From Allochromatium humboldtianum (GTDB lineage Bacteria; Pseudomonadota; Gammaproteobacteria; Chromatiales; Chromatiaceae), in NCBI RefSeq assembly GCF_013385175.1, contig NZ_JABZEO010000003.1:1-64000 (forward strand): 64,000 bases of DNA, written 5' to 3'. The notes under the pieces were generated by a model that saw nothing but the letters and a program-made list of their open reading frames with translations, did no database searches and had not been told where the DNA came from. The translations under genes were made by a program, and so were the position numbers. Below, one piece after another: positions 23,553 through 32,067 of the stretch; the stretch's first letter is position 1, and each line of letters opens with the position of its first letter.

Positions 23553-24488
23553 GTGAACCTACGTGACCTCAAATACATCCTCGCCGTCGCCGAGACGCGC
23601 CATTTCGGGCGCGCCGCCGAGCGCTGTTTCGTCAGCCAGCCGACCCTGAGCGGTCAGATCAAGAAGCTGGAGGACGAACTCGACGTGGTCATCTTCGAGC
23701 GCACCAACCGCTCGGTCGAGATCACCCCGGTCGGCGCGGCCATCCTCGCCCATGCGCGGCTGGCGCTCGAACAGGCCGAGGCCATCGAGCAGGTCGCGCG
23801 CGCCCATCAGGATCCCATGGCCGGACCGCTGCGCATCGGGGCCATCCCGACGCTCAGCCCCTATCTGATGCCGCTGATCCTGATGCCGCTCAAGCAGAGC
23901 TATCCCCAGCTCAGGCTGGTGCTCTCCGAGGAGATCACCGATCTGCTGCTCGGTCGGCTCGCGCGCCACGAGATCGACGCCGCGCTCCTGGCCACGTCCG
24001 TCGACGAGAACGAATTCGAGAGCCTGCCGCTGTTCGAGGAACCCTTCTGGCTGGCCCATCCGGTCAACCACCCGCTCGACGCCCATCCCGAGATCACCGC
24101 CCAGGATCTGGAGCGCATCGAACTGCTGCTGCTGGCCGACGGTCACTGTCTGACCCATCAGGTGATGGAGGTCTGCCATCTGAGCGAGCGTCCGCTACGG
24201 GGCGAGATGGCCGACCTGCGCGCCTCCAGTCTGGAGACGCTGCTGCAACTGGTGCGCGCCGGCTTCGGCTGCACGCTCATCCCGGCGCTGGCGATACGCG
24301 GCGGCTGGATGAGCGACAGCGGGATCGTCACCCGCTCGCTGGCCGCCCTGCCCGATGCCTATCGGCGCATCTCACTGGTCTTCCGCAAGAGTTTTCCGCG
24401 TCGCCAGGCACTGGACGCCTTTGCCGCCGTCGTCCGCGACCATCTGCCGAACACGGTCAAAGCACTGTCGCCCAAGCATCCGGTCTAA
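23553..24488 (+). CDS. oxyR: Hydrogen-peroxide-sensing LysR regulator OxyR
   Basis: A LysR-type regulator of 311 residues with an N-terminal winged helix (about 1-60, [24 protein letters not shown]). Its regulatory domain carries the redox pair Cys199 and Cys208 ([12 protein letters not shown]), the same numbering as in E. coli OxyR. Peroxide forms the 199-208 disulfide and switches on antioxidant genes. The start is a GTG. The gene is divergent from clpB across 92 nt, so its promoter overlaps the region of the clpB heat-shock promoter. Confidence 0.95.
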   Translation: MNLRDLKYILAVAETRHFGRAAERCFVSQPTLSGQIKKLEDELDVVIFERTNRSVEITPVGAAILAHARLALEQAEAIEQVARAHQDPMAGPLRIGAIPTLSPYLMPLILMPLKQSYPQLRLVLSEEITDLLLGRLARHEIDAALLATSVDENEFESLPLFEEPFWLAHPVNHPLDAHPEITAQDLERIELLLLADGHCLTHQVMEVCHLSERPLRGEMADLRASSLETLLQLVRAGFGCTLIPALAIRGGWMSDSGIVTRSLAALPDAYRRISLVFRKSFPRRQALDAFAAVVRDHLPNTVKALSPKHPV

Positions 24489-24585
24489 CGGTCGCCGAAC
24501 GCGAACCGTTCGATCACTTGCGGTCGATCGGATCCGGCTCGACAATCGCCTCCCCATCATCCATCGACAGCCGGAAACCTGCGGC

Positions 24586-26151
24586 ATGCTGACCCGAAGA
24601 GAACTGCTCCAAACACTGTTGGCCCTGGCCGGAAGCTGGGCCGCTCTTCCATCGACCTCGCGCGCGGCGCCGACGGGCACGTCCGCCGCCCCCTTCAGTT
24701 ACGACTGGCTGCGTAGCGAGGCGCGCCGACTGGCCGCCAAGCCCTATATCGCACCATCCGAGAACGTGCCGGCCTGGGTCGAGCAGCTCGACTGGGACGC
24801 CTATCAATCGATCCGCTTCGACCCGCAGCATGCCCTCTGGCGCGCCGAAGGGCTGCCCTTCCAGGCGCGACTCTTCCATCTCGGACTGTATTTCAAGCAC
24901 GCCGTCCAGATCCATGAGGTGGTCGACGGCCTGGCCTATCCGATCCACTACTCAGCGGGTCTGTTCGACTATGGCGAGCGGGTCGGGCAGCCCGAGCGAC
25001 TCGAAGACATCGGATTCGCGGGTTTTCGTGTCCATGTCGGACCGGATTTCGAACGCGACATGTTTTCGTTCCTAGGCGCCAGTTATTTCCGCGCCGTCGG
25101 CGGCACCAAGCAGTACGGGCTGTCGGCACGCGGTCTGGCCATCGACACAGGTCTGGCACGCCCCGAGGAGTTCCCCGAATTCCGCCAGTTCTGGCTGGAA
25201 CGGCCCGGCCCCGAGTCCACGGGCGTCACGGTCCATGCCCTGCTCGACAGCCCGAGTGTGGCCGGCGCCTATCGTTTCCGGATCACTCCGGGCGAGATGA
25301 CGCTCATGGACGTCGACGCGGCGCTCTATCCGCGTCGAGCCGTCGAACGGCTCGGAATCGCGCCCCTGACCTCGATGTATCAGTACGGCGAGAACGATCG
25401 ACGGGTCTCGGACGACTTTCGCGGTGAGATCCACGACTCCGATGGACTGTCGATCCACACCGGATCCGGTGAATGGATCTGGCGCCCACTGGTCAACTCG
25501 CCGGTCCTGCGGGTCAATTCCTTCCTGGATCGCAACCCCAAGGGCTTTGGACTCCTGCAGCGTGATCGCGATTTCGACCACTATCTCGACGACGGCGCCT
25601 GGTACGATCTGCGACCCTCGGTCTGGGTCGAGCCGGTCGGCGACTGGGGCGATGGTGCGGTACAACTGGTCGAGATCCCCACGGCCGACGAGACCTTCGA
25701 CAACATCGTCGCCTTCTGGAACCCGGCCCAGGGATTCGTGCCCGGACAGGAGCAGCGTTTCAGCTATCGTCTCCACTGGGGCTCACAGACGCCGATACCC
25801 GATCCGGTCGCCGCTGTGATCTCCACACGTATCGGCGCCGGCGGCATCGTCGGCCAGAAGAACCGCCCGCCCTCGCGTAAGTTCGTCATCGACTTCGAGG
25901 GCGGCCGGCTCGACGGGCTGACGGCCAAGGCGTCGGTGACGCCCGTCATCACCGCCTCGCGCGGGACGCTCAGCGATCAGGCCGCGCGCCCGCTTCTCGG
26001 CACCAAGGCTTGGCGCTGCTCGTTCGACCTCCTGAGCGAGGGCGACGAGCCGGTGGATCTGCGCTGTTATCTGCGCGATGACGAGGGCGGTGCGTTGACG
26101 GAGACCTGGCTCTATCAGTGGACTCCGGCCAGCGCGCGCGGCGCTTGCTGA
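24586..26151 (+). CDS. opgD: Periplasmic glucan biosynthesis protein D
   Basis: OpgD (MdoD) acts in the periplasm on osmoregulated periplasmic glucans. The 521-residue precursor has a twin-arginine type signal (TRRELLQTLLALAGSWA, cut near SRA), as expected for OpgD and unlike OpgG. Conserved MdoG-family segments include IRFDPQHALW, YGERVGQPE, GFRVHVG, FLGASYFRAVGG, YGLSARGLAIDT and the YGENDRR motif. I chose the ATG at 24586, 97 nt after oxyR. No opgH is nearby. Confidence 0.93.
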   Translation: MLTRRELLQTLLALAGSWAALPSTSRAAPTGTSAAPFSYDWLRSEARRLAAKPYIAPSENVPAWVEQLDWDAYQSIRFDPQHALWRAEGLPFQARLFHLGLYFKHAVQIHEVVDGLAYPIHYSAGLFDYGERVGQPERLEDIGFAGFRVHVGPDFERDMFSFLGASYFRAVGGTKQYGLSARGLAIDTGLARPEEFPEFRQFWLERPGPESTGVTVHALLDSPSVAGAYRFRITPGEMTLMDVDAALYPRRAVERLGIAPLTSMYQYGENDRRVSDDFRGEIHDSDGLSIHTGSGEWIWRPLVNSPVLRVNSFLDRNPKGFGLLQRDRDFDHYLDDGAWYDLRPSVWVEPVGDWGDGAVQLVEIPTADETFDNIVAFWNPAQGFVPGQEQRFSYRLHWGSQTPIPDPVAAVISTRIGAGGIVGQKNRPPSRKFVIDFEGGRLDGLTAKASVTPVITASRGTLSDQAARPLLGTKAWRCSFDLLSEGDEPVDLRCYLRDDEGGALTETWLYQWTPASARGAC

Positions 26152-26205
26152 CCGGGGACGGTTGCAGACTCGGACCACGGACGCGGGTGTCGCGTCCGGT
26201 CTGGA

Positions 26206-29200
26206 CTACAGCAACACCCGCTCGATGCCGTCCGTCCGGACCCGCTCGATGAAGCGCTCGCGCCAGTCGGCGCCCAACAGCCGCTCGGCCAGCTCGACCA
26301 CGATATAGTCGGTCTTGAGTCCGGTATCGTCCTGATATTTGCCGAGTCCCTGCTGACAGGCCGGACAGGCGGTGAGCAGCTTGACCGCGCCGTCTTCGAC
26401 CCGGTCGCGGCCGGTCAGGGCCTGGATGCCGGCGGTCAGCTCCTCCTGCTTGCGGAAGCGCACCTGATTGGCGATGTCGGGCCGTGAGGCGCCGAGGGTT
26501 CCGGCCTCGCCGCAGCAACGATCCGAGAGCCGTACCGGCTGGCCCATCAGACTAGCGGCGACCTTGAGCGGCGCATGGGTCTTCATCGGCGTATGGCAGG
26601 GGTCGTGATAGAGATACTGCACGCCCGTCGTCCCGTCCAGGGCGACGCCCCGCTCCATCAGCCACTCATGGATGTCGAGCAGGCGGCAGCCGGGGAAGAT
26701 GCGCTCGAACTCGTATTTGAGCAACTGATCCATGCAGGTGCCGCAGGAGACGACCACGGTGTTGATATCCAGATAGTTCAGGGTGTTGGCCACACGGTGG
26801 AACAGCACCCGGTTCTCCATGGTGATCCGGCGTCCGCGTTCCTCCAGTCCTGAAGCACTCTGCGGATAACCACAGCACAGATACCCCGGCGGCAGCACGG
26901 TCTGCACGCCCTGCTCCCAGAGCATGGCGAGCGTGGCCAGTCCGATGTCCGAATACAGCCGCTCCGAGCCGCAGCCGGGGAAGTAGAAGACGGCCTCGGC
27001 TTCGTCGGCGACGCGCGGATCGCGCAGGATCGGCACCTGGGTGCGGTCTTCCAGTTGCAGCACATCGCGGAAGGTGCGCTTGGGCAGGGGCACATGCACC
27101 GAGCGTCCGACCAGCTCGACCATCTGACCGGCCAGTGCCGGGCGTCCCGTCGTCGAGCCGGGCTGAGTGATGCGCTTCCTGGTCAGCCCCAGCGTCCTGG
27201 CCAGCCGATGGGCCTGATTCATGGCCGCAAAACCCCATTCGGCCAGCCCCAGACGCATCAGACGAATCGCACGCGGATCGGTGCGATTGAGGAACTGCAT
27301 CGCCGCCCAAGCCCCCGGACTGAAGCGCTTCTGGCCGCGCTCGACCAGGATGCGGCGCAGGCGCGTGGTCACGTTGCCGAAGTCGATGTTGACCGGGCAT
27401 GGGGTCAGACACTTGTGACAGACGGTGCAGTGGTCGGCGATGTCGTTCATCTCCTCGAAGTGACGCAGCGACAGTCCGCGCCGGGTCTGCTCCTCGTAGA
27501 GGAAGGCTTCGATGATGAGTCCGGTGCCGAGGATCTTGTTGCGCGGCGAATAGAGCAGATTGGCGCGCGGGACATGGGTCATGCACTTGGGCTTGCACTT
27601 GCCACAGCGCAGACAGTGCTTGACGTCGTCGTTGAGCGCGCCGAGTTCGGTCTCTTCCAGGATGATGGCTTCCTGCTGCACCAGCCGCAGCGAGGGCGTG
27701 TAGGCGCCGTCCAGACCCGAGCCGGGCATCAGCTTGCCGCGATTGAACACCGCCTTGGGATCGATGCGTCGTTTGTAGGCGACGAAGGCGTCGAGCTTCT
27801 CCTGTTCGAGGAACTGGAGCTTGGTCAGACCGATGCCGTGCTCGCCCGAGATGACGCCGCCGAGTCCGGTCGCCAGCGCCATGATGCGCGCCACCACCCG
27901 GTCGGCCTCGTGCAGCATGGCGTAATCGGACGAATGCACCGGGATGTTGGTGTGGACGTTGCCGTCGCCGGCGTGCATGTGCAGCGCGACGAACAGACGC
28001 GAATCGCGCACCTGACGATGGATCTCGCGCAGACGCTCACGCACCCGCGCCAGTTCCTGGCCGGAGAAGATCTCGTTCAGACGGTCGGCGACCTCGGCGC
28101 GGATCGACTGGCGCAGATCACGGCGCAGCATCATGGCCGCTAGCGTGTCGCCCGCGCGCATCCGTGACCGGGCGGCCTCGTCGAGTAGATCCAGGTTGTT
28201 GGCGGCCGGCTGGTCCAGACGCTCCAGGATGGTCTGCCAGCGCGTCCGGACGCGCCGGATCGACTCATGCGCCGCCGCTCGCTTGGCCTCCAGGATGGCG
28301 CGCGCCTCGTCCGAGCCTTCATAGTCGCCCGCCGTGCGCGCCTCGGGCATCTCCGAGTCCAGATAGTCGAGGATCGCCGCCAGGATGGCATCCTTGTTCC
28401 GGATCGACTGCTCGATGTTGATGCGCTCGATGCCCCGGCTGTAGTCGGCGAGCCGGTCGAGCGGGATGACCACGTCTTCGTTGACCTTGAAGGCGTTGGT
28501 ATGGCGCGAGATGGCCGCCGTGCGCGCGCGGTCGAGCCAGAAACGCTTGCGGGCCTCGGGACTGACGGCGATGAAGCCCTCGCCGTCGCGCCCACGGGCG
28601 ATGGCGACCATCTGCTCGGCGGCGGCACTGACGGATGACTCATCATCGCTGACCAGATCGGCGACCAGCACCATCTTCGGCAGCTCGTGACGTGCGGCCT
28701 TGGTCGCATAGCCGACGGCGCGCACATAGCGTTCGTCGAGATGTTCGAGACCGGCCATCTGCACATCCGGCAGCGACTCGATCAGCTCCTTGATCTCGAC
28801 GATCGCCGGCACCGCCAGATCCAGATCCGTGCCGAAGAACTCCAGACAGACGGTACGCACCTGCTCCGGCATCCGGTGCAGCACGAAGCGCGCCGAGGTG
28901 ATGATCCCGTCGCAACCCTCTTTCTGCACGCCGGGCAGGCCGGAGAGGAACTTGTCGGTCACGTCCTTGCCGAGTCCGACCTTGCGGAAGCTCGATCCCG
29001 GCATCTCCAGGATCTCGGGTTCGCCGCGCGGCGTTGTGCCGTCCGGGGCGAAGCGCGAGAGCCGGAAGCGCACCAGTTCCTGATCGTGGATACGGCCCAG
29101 GTTGTGATCCAGCCGCTCGATCTCCAGCCACTCGGCCTCGGGTGTGACCATGCGCCAGGAGGCCAGGTTGTCGAGCGCCGTCCCCCAGAGCACCGCCTTC

Positions 29201-30057
29201 TTGCCGCCGGCGTTCATAGCGATGTTGCCGCCGATGCAGGAGGCGTCCTGCGAGGTCGGATCGACCGCGAACGCCAGCCCGTTGGCCTCGGCCAGATCCG
29301 AGACCCGGCGCGTGACCACACCCGCGCCGCAATGTGCCGTCGGCACCAGCCCATCGACGCCCGGCAACGCGACCCGCTCGACACCCGAGAGCCGGTCGAG
29401 CTTCTCGGTATTGATGACGGCGGTCAGCGGATGCAGCGGCACCGCCGAGCCGGTATAGCCGGTGCCGCCGCCGCGCGGGATGAGCGTCAGACCGCAGTCG
29501 ATGCAGGCACGCACGATGGGCGCGACCTCGGCCTCCGTATCGGGCGAGATGACCACGAACGGCAGTTCGACGCGCCAGTCGGTGGCGTCGGTCGCGTGCG
29601 AGACGCGGGCCAGACCGCCGAAGTCCAGATTGTCCGCGCGCGTGATCCCGGCGAGCGCCAGACGCAACCGTGCGCGCTGGTGCTTCTCCTGCTCGAACCA
29701 GTTGCCGAAACGCTTCACCGCTGTGCGCGCGGCAGCCAGCAGTTCCGCCGCACGCCGGTTGTCGTTCAGACGCCGCTCGAACTGATCGAGCCGATGGTCG
29801 AGCGCCTGGAGCAGCAGACGCCGCCGCTTGAGGTTGTCGAGCAGGTCGTCCTGCAAATAGGGATTGCGGGTCACGACCCACATATCGCCCAGCACCTCGA
29901 ACAGCATCCGCGCCGAGCGCCCGGTGCGGCGCGTGCCGCGCAGTTCCTCGATCAAGCGCCACATCGGCTCGCCCAGGAAGCGGATGACGATCTCGCGATC
30001 AGAGAAGGAGGTGTAGTTGTAGGGGATCTCGCGGAGACGGGCAGCGGAATCGGACAT
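26206..30057 (-). CDS. Fused FAD-linked oxidase / Fe-S / CCG-domain oxidoreductase
   Basis: This 1283-residue cytoplasmic protein fuses several units. The N-terminal ~120-residue domain is typical of long D-lactate/2-hydroxyacid dehydrogenase-like proteins (the DUF3683 group, as I recall). A PCMH-type FAD-binding domain has [15 protein letters not shown] and [17 protein letters not shown], and a C-terminal FAD-oxidase domain has [16 protein letters not shown] and SGEHGIG. Two 4Fe-4S motifs follow ([23 protein letters not shown]), then two CCG-type domains (CCGYP, CCGEAG). Oxidation of a 2-hydroxyacid such as D-lactate or glycolate, with electrons passed to quinone, is inferred from these modules. 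The start is the ATG at 30057 ([15 protein letters not shown]). An operator-like dyad lies 25 nt upstream. Confidence 0.88.
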   Translation of the reverse strand: MSDSAARLREIPYNYTSFSDREIVIRFLGEPMWRLIEELRGTRRTGRSARMLFEVLGDMWVVTRNPYLQDDLLDNLKRRRLLLQALDHRLDQFERRLNDNRRAAELLAAARTAVKRFGNWFEQEKHQRARLRLALAGITRADNLDFGGLARVSHATDATDWRVELPFVVISPDTEAEVAPIVRACIDCGLTLIPRGGGTGYTGSAVPLHPLTAVINTEKLDRLSGVERVALPGVDGLVPTAHCGAGVVTRRVSDLAEANGLAFAVDPTSQDASCIGGNIAMNAGGKKAVLWGTALDNLASWRMVTPEAEWLEIERLDHNLGRIHDQELVRFRLSRFAPDGTTPRGEPEILEMPGSSFRKVGLGKDVTDKFLSGLPGVQKEGCDGIITSARFVLHRMPEQVRTVCLEFFGTDLDLAVPAIVEIKELIESLPDVQMAGLEHLDERYVRAVGYATKAARHELPKMVLVADLVSDDESSVSAAAEQMVAIARGRDGEGFIAVSPEARKRFWLDRARTAAISRHTNAFKVNEDVVIPLDRLADYSRGIERINIEQSIRNKDAILAAILDYLDSEMPEARTAGDYEGSDEARAILEAKRAAAHESIRRVRTRWQTILERLDQPAANNLDLLDEAARSRMRAGDTLAAMMLRRDLRQSIRAEVADRLNEIFSGQELARVRERLREIHRQVRDSRLFVALHMHAGDGNVHTNIPVHSSDYAMLHEADRVVARIMALATGLGGVISGEHGIGLTKLQFLEQEKLDAFVAYKRRIDPKAVFNRGKLMPGSGLDGAYTPSLRLVQQEAIILEETELGALNDDVKHCLRCGKCKPKCMTHVPRANLLYSPRNKILGTGLIIEAFLYEEQTRRGLSLRHFEEMNDIADHCTVCHKCLTPCPVNIDFGNVTTRLRRILVERGQKRFSPGAWAAMQFLNRTDPRAIRLMRLGLAEWGFAAMNQAHRLARTLGLTRKRITQPGSTTGRPALAGQMVELVGRSVHVPLPKRTFRDVLQLEDRTQVPILRDPRVADEAEAVFYFPGCGSERLYSDIGLATLAMLWEQGVQTVLPPGYLCCGYPQSASGLEERGRRITMENRVLFHRVANTLNYLDINTVVVSCGTCMDQLLKYEFERIFPGCRLLDIHEWLMERGVALDGTTGVQYLYHDPCHTPMKTHAPLKVAASLMGQPVRLSDRCCGEAGTLGASRPDIANQVRFRKQEELTAGIQALTGRDRVEDGAVKLLTACPACQQGLGKYQDDTGLKTDYIVVELAERLLGADWRERFIERVRTDGIERVLL

Positions 30058-30081
30058 GAGGGCTGAACCAGGGCTGGGAGT

Positions 30082-30108
30082 TTTGCAGTGCACAAATTTT
30101 ACTGCAAA
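30082..30108. promoter_or_regulatory. Operator-like dyad upstream of the FAD/Fe-S oxidase
   Basis: Perfect 8-nt arms TTTGCAGT and ACTGCAAA are separated by 11 nt. The inner bases give T-N11-A, the spacing typical of LysR-type regulator sites. It lies 25-51 nt before the oxidase ATG, so a bound protein would overlap the promoter region. The regulator is unknown. Confidence 0.55.
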
Positions 30109-30163
30109 TCCGTCGGGTATCGGCCATGGTATTTGGCAACCCGTCGAACAGCCGGGAGAGCAC

Positions 30164-30181
30164 GCGGCTAGGCCGCTTTTT
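30164..30181 (+). terminator. Orphan intrinsic-terminator-like hairpin
   Basis: GCGGC-TAG-GCCGC followed at once by TTTTT on the plus strand. No plus-strand gene ends here: the nearest upstream one is opgD, 4 kb away. It may end read-through transcription, insulate hipBA, or finish a short untranslated RNA begun in this 288-nt gap. Confidence 0.5.
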
Positions 30182-30270
30182 CTGGATCAGCATCGACAAA
30201 GCTAGCTCAATCACGGCCAGACGACATCGCCCCACCATGGACAACTGCGGTTCGGCAATGCGGACCGAAT

Positions 30271-30290
30271 AATCCTATCATAAAAAGATT
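30271..30290. promoter_or_regulatory. HipB operator, distal copy
   Basis: Dyad AATCCT-N8-AAGATT (one mismatch from perfect) just upstream of the hipBA -35 box. It shares the ATCCT-N8-A(G/A)GAT pattern with the second site 50 nt downstream, and resembles the E. coli HipB operator TATCC-N8-GGATA. Confidence 0.6.
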
Positions 30291-30294
30291 TATA

Positions 30295-30323
30295 TTGTTC
30301 ACGGCCCCTCGCTCGGCTATGAT
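30295..30323 (+). promoter_or_regulatory. hipBA promoter
   Basis: A -35 box TTGTTC (30295-30300) and a -10 box TATGAT (30318-30323) are separated by exactly 17 nt. The -10 differs from consensus at one base. The -10 overlaps the proximal operator and the -35 adjoins the distal one, as expected for HipB autorepression. Confidence 0.7.
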
Positions 30324-30340
30324 CCTAAGAAAAAAGGATC
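30321..30340. promoter_or_regulatory. HipB operator, proximal copy
   Basis: Perfect dyad GATCCT-N8-AGGATC overlapping the -10 box and ending 5 nt before the hipB ATG. The AGGAT arm also serves as the ribosome site, so repressor binding could block both transcription start and the leader. Confidence 0.7.
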
Positions 30341-30345
30341 AATGT

Positions 30346-30624
30346 ATGCGCACCGTCAAGGCCACACCCCTCCCAGCGCCACTTATCACCCACCCGCAAC
30401 AGCTCGGCGCCCTGGTGCGCGCGGTGCGCACGGCCTCGGGTCTCACGCTGGAAGAGACGGCGCTGAGCGTCAAGGTCGCCAAGCAGACCCTGCAAAACCT
30501 CGAAACCGGGACCGGCACGGTGTCGCTGGCACTGGCGTTCAAGGTGATGAACGGGTTGGGGATTCATCTGACCTGGCAGACGCCGCCGGACGCTGGCGGT
30601 CCCGGAGGCGCGGGTGCAGCTTGA
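30346..30624 (+). CDS. hipB: HipB-like antitoxin
   Basis: A 92-residue DNA-binding protein with an XRE-type helix-turn-helix: LGALVRAVRTASGLTLEETALSVKV, then KQTLQNLETGTGTVSLALAFKVMNGLGI. It neutralises HipA and represses its own operon. I start at the ATG at 30346 (MRTVKATPLPAP), where AAAGGAT lies 5-6 nt upstream, rather than at an ATG 51 nt earlier that falls inside the promoter. Its 3' end overlaps hipA by 11 nt, the usual antitoxin-first layout. Confidence 0.9.
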   Translation: MRTVKATPLPAPLITHPQQLGALVRAVRTASGLTLEETALSVKVAKQTLQNLETGTGTVSLALAFKVMNGLGIHLTWQTPPDAGGPGGAGAA

Positions 30625-31933
30625 GGTCTGGCTCGACCGGGAGCGGGTCGGCACGCTGGCCTATGACGCCACGCAGCACCGTTTTTCATTTGCCTATACC
30701 GCCGACTGGTGCGCCCGCCCGGCGGCCTATCCGCTGAGTCCGGCGCTCCCGCTCGCGCCGGCCGCGTCGTCCGCCGACGATCACAGCGCCCGCGTGCGCC
30801 GGTTCTTTGAGAACCTGCTGCCCGAGGGTCAGGCTCTGGAGGAGGCGGCACGCGCCAACCGCGTCTCAAAAGGCAATCTGGTCGGCCTGCTGATCGCGCT
30901 GGGGCGCGAAACGGCCGGCGCTCTGCGTCTGGTGCTCCCGGACAGTCCGGGTCGGGACCAGCCTCACAAACGCCTCCTGACGCCGGATGAACTCACCCAA
31001 CGTCTCCGCCAGCGTCCGCACGTCCCCTTCACGGTCTGGGATGACAAGGTGCGTTTGTCCATCGCCGATTTCCAGGACAAGCTGGCGGTTCTGACGGAGG
31101 GCGAGGACTGGTATCTGGTCGAAGGCCCGGACTTGGCGTCCACTCATATCCTCAAGCCTGATCCCGTCGATCCACGCCTAGCCGGTCTGACATCCAACGA
31201 GTTCTTCTGCATGCGGCTGGCGGCGGCCACGGGGCTGGACACTGCGCCGGTGGAACTGCATCACCTGCCGGAGCCGGTGTTGAGCGTGGCCCGCTTCGAT
31301 CGCGACCGGGACGGGACGGCGGTGCGACGGCGGCACGTCATCGACGGCTGCCAACTGCTCAATCTGGCCGGCAGTTACAAATATGAACGCCCTTACGGCG
31401 ACCATCCCCATGTGCGGGAGATCCGCGATGGGGCCTCGCTGGGGCGGTTCTTCGCGGCGATCGCGGCCAGCCCGCAGCCGGCGAAGGCCAGGTTGCAGTT
31501 GCTGCGCTGGCAGGTGTTTCAGGTATTGTTGGGTAATGCCGATGCGCATGCCAAGAATCTGTCCTTTTTCATGACCGCCGCCGGTCCGGTGCAGGCTCCG
31601 GCCTATGACCTGACCTGTAGCGCGCTCTATCCGGCTCAGGTCAGCCAGACCTTCGCTATGGCGGTCGGGGATGCGTTCAGTACCGAGGAGCTGTCGGCCT
31701 ATGAATGGGCGCAGTTTTGCGCGGCCACGGACACGCATCCGACGCAGGTGCGCAAGGAAATCGAGCGCCGTGTGCGGCTGATCCGCCGACAGCTACCGGC
31801 GGTGCGCGCGGCTGCGATGGACGCTGGGGCGGTGGAGGCGGTCATCGAGGCGATCAGCACGATCGTGGAACAGCAGTGCCGGCGTCAACTGGAGCTGGCC
31901 CCACAGATTCGCGAGATGATGGCCGTCGTTTGA
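30614..31933 (+). CDS. hipA: HipA-like serine/threonine kinase toxin
   Basis: A 439-residue HipA-family protein kinase; the classical target is glutamyl-tRNA synthetase, leading to growth arrest and persistence. The N-terminal couple_hipA region (about 1-105) has RRFFENLLPEG. The kinase core has FSVADFQDKLAVL-type autophosphorylation-loop surroundings (here IADFQDKLAVL), the catalytic segment GNADAHAKN (Asp310, Asn315) and the metal-binding Asp332 in YDLTCS. These agree closely with Asp309, Asn314 and Asp332 of E. coli HipA, so it looks active. The GTG start lies inside the hipB end, suggesting coupled translation. HipB should keep it inactive. Confidence 0.92.
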   Translation: MQLEVWLDRERVGTLAYDATQHRFSFAYTADWCARPAAYPLSPALPLAPAASSADDHSARVRRFFENLLPEGQALEEAARANRVSKGNLVGLLIALGRETAGALRLVLPDSPGRDQPHKRLLTPDELTQRLRQRPHVPFTVWDDKVRLSIADFQDKLAVLTEGEDWYLVEGPDLASTHILKPDPVDPRLAGLTSNEFFCMRLAAATGLDTAPVELHHLPEPVLSVARFDRDRDGTAVRRRHVIDGCQLLNLAGSYKYERPYGDHPHVREIRDGASLGRFFAAIAASPQPAKARLQLLRWQVFQVLLGNADAHAKNLSFFMTAAGPVQAPAYDLTCSALYPAQVSQTFAMAVGDAFSTEELSAYEWAQFCAATDTHPTQVRKEIERRVRLIRRQLPAVRAAAMDAGAVEAVIEAISTIVEQQCRRQLELAPQIREMMAVV

Positions 31934-32067
31934 ACACCTTTTCCTGGAGATGAGCTTCCCCCGTGTTCGGGACAGGCTTATAGTAAAGCGCACAAACGTA
32001 TATCCGCCTTGTGAACCTGGTCCGTTCGCCTGGTGAAGTGGCCCACCTGCCATGAAAGGAGCTGACC

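Noticed and set aside
28687-30066. 459-codon plus-strand open frame
   Set aside because: Antisense to the FAD-binding half of the oxidoreductase. It has no ribosome site and no recognisable motif.
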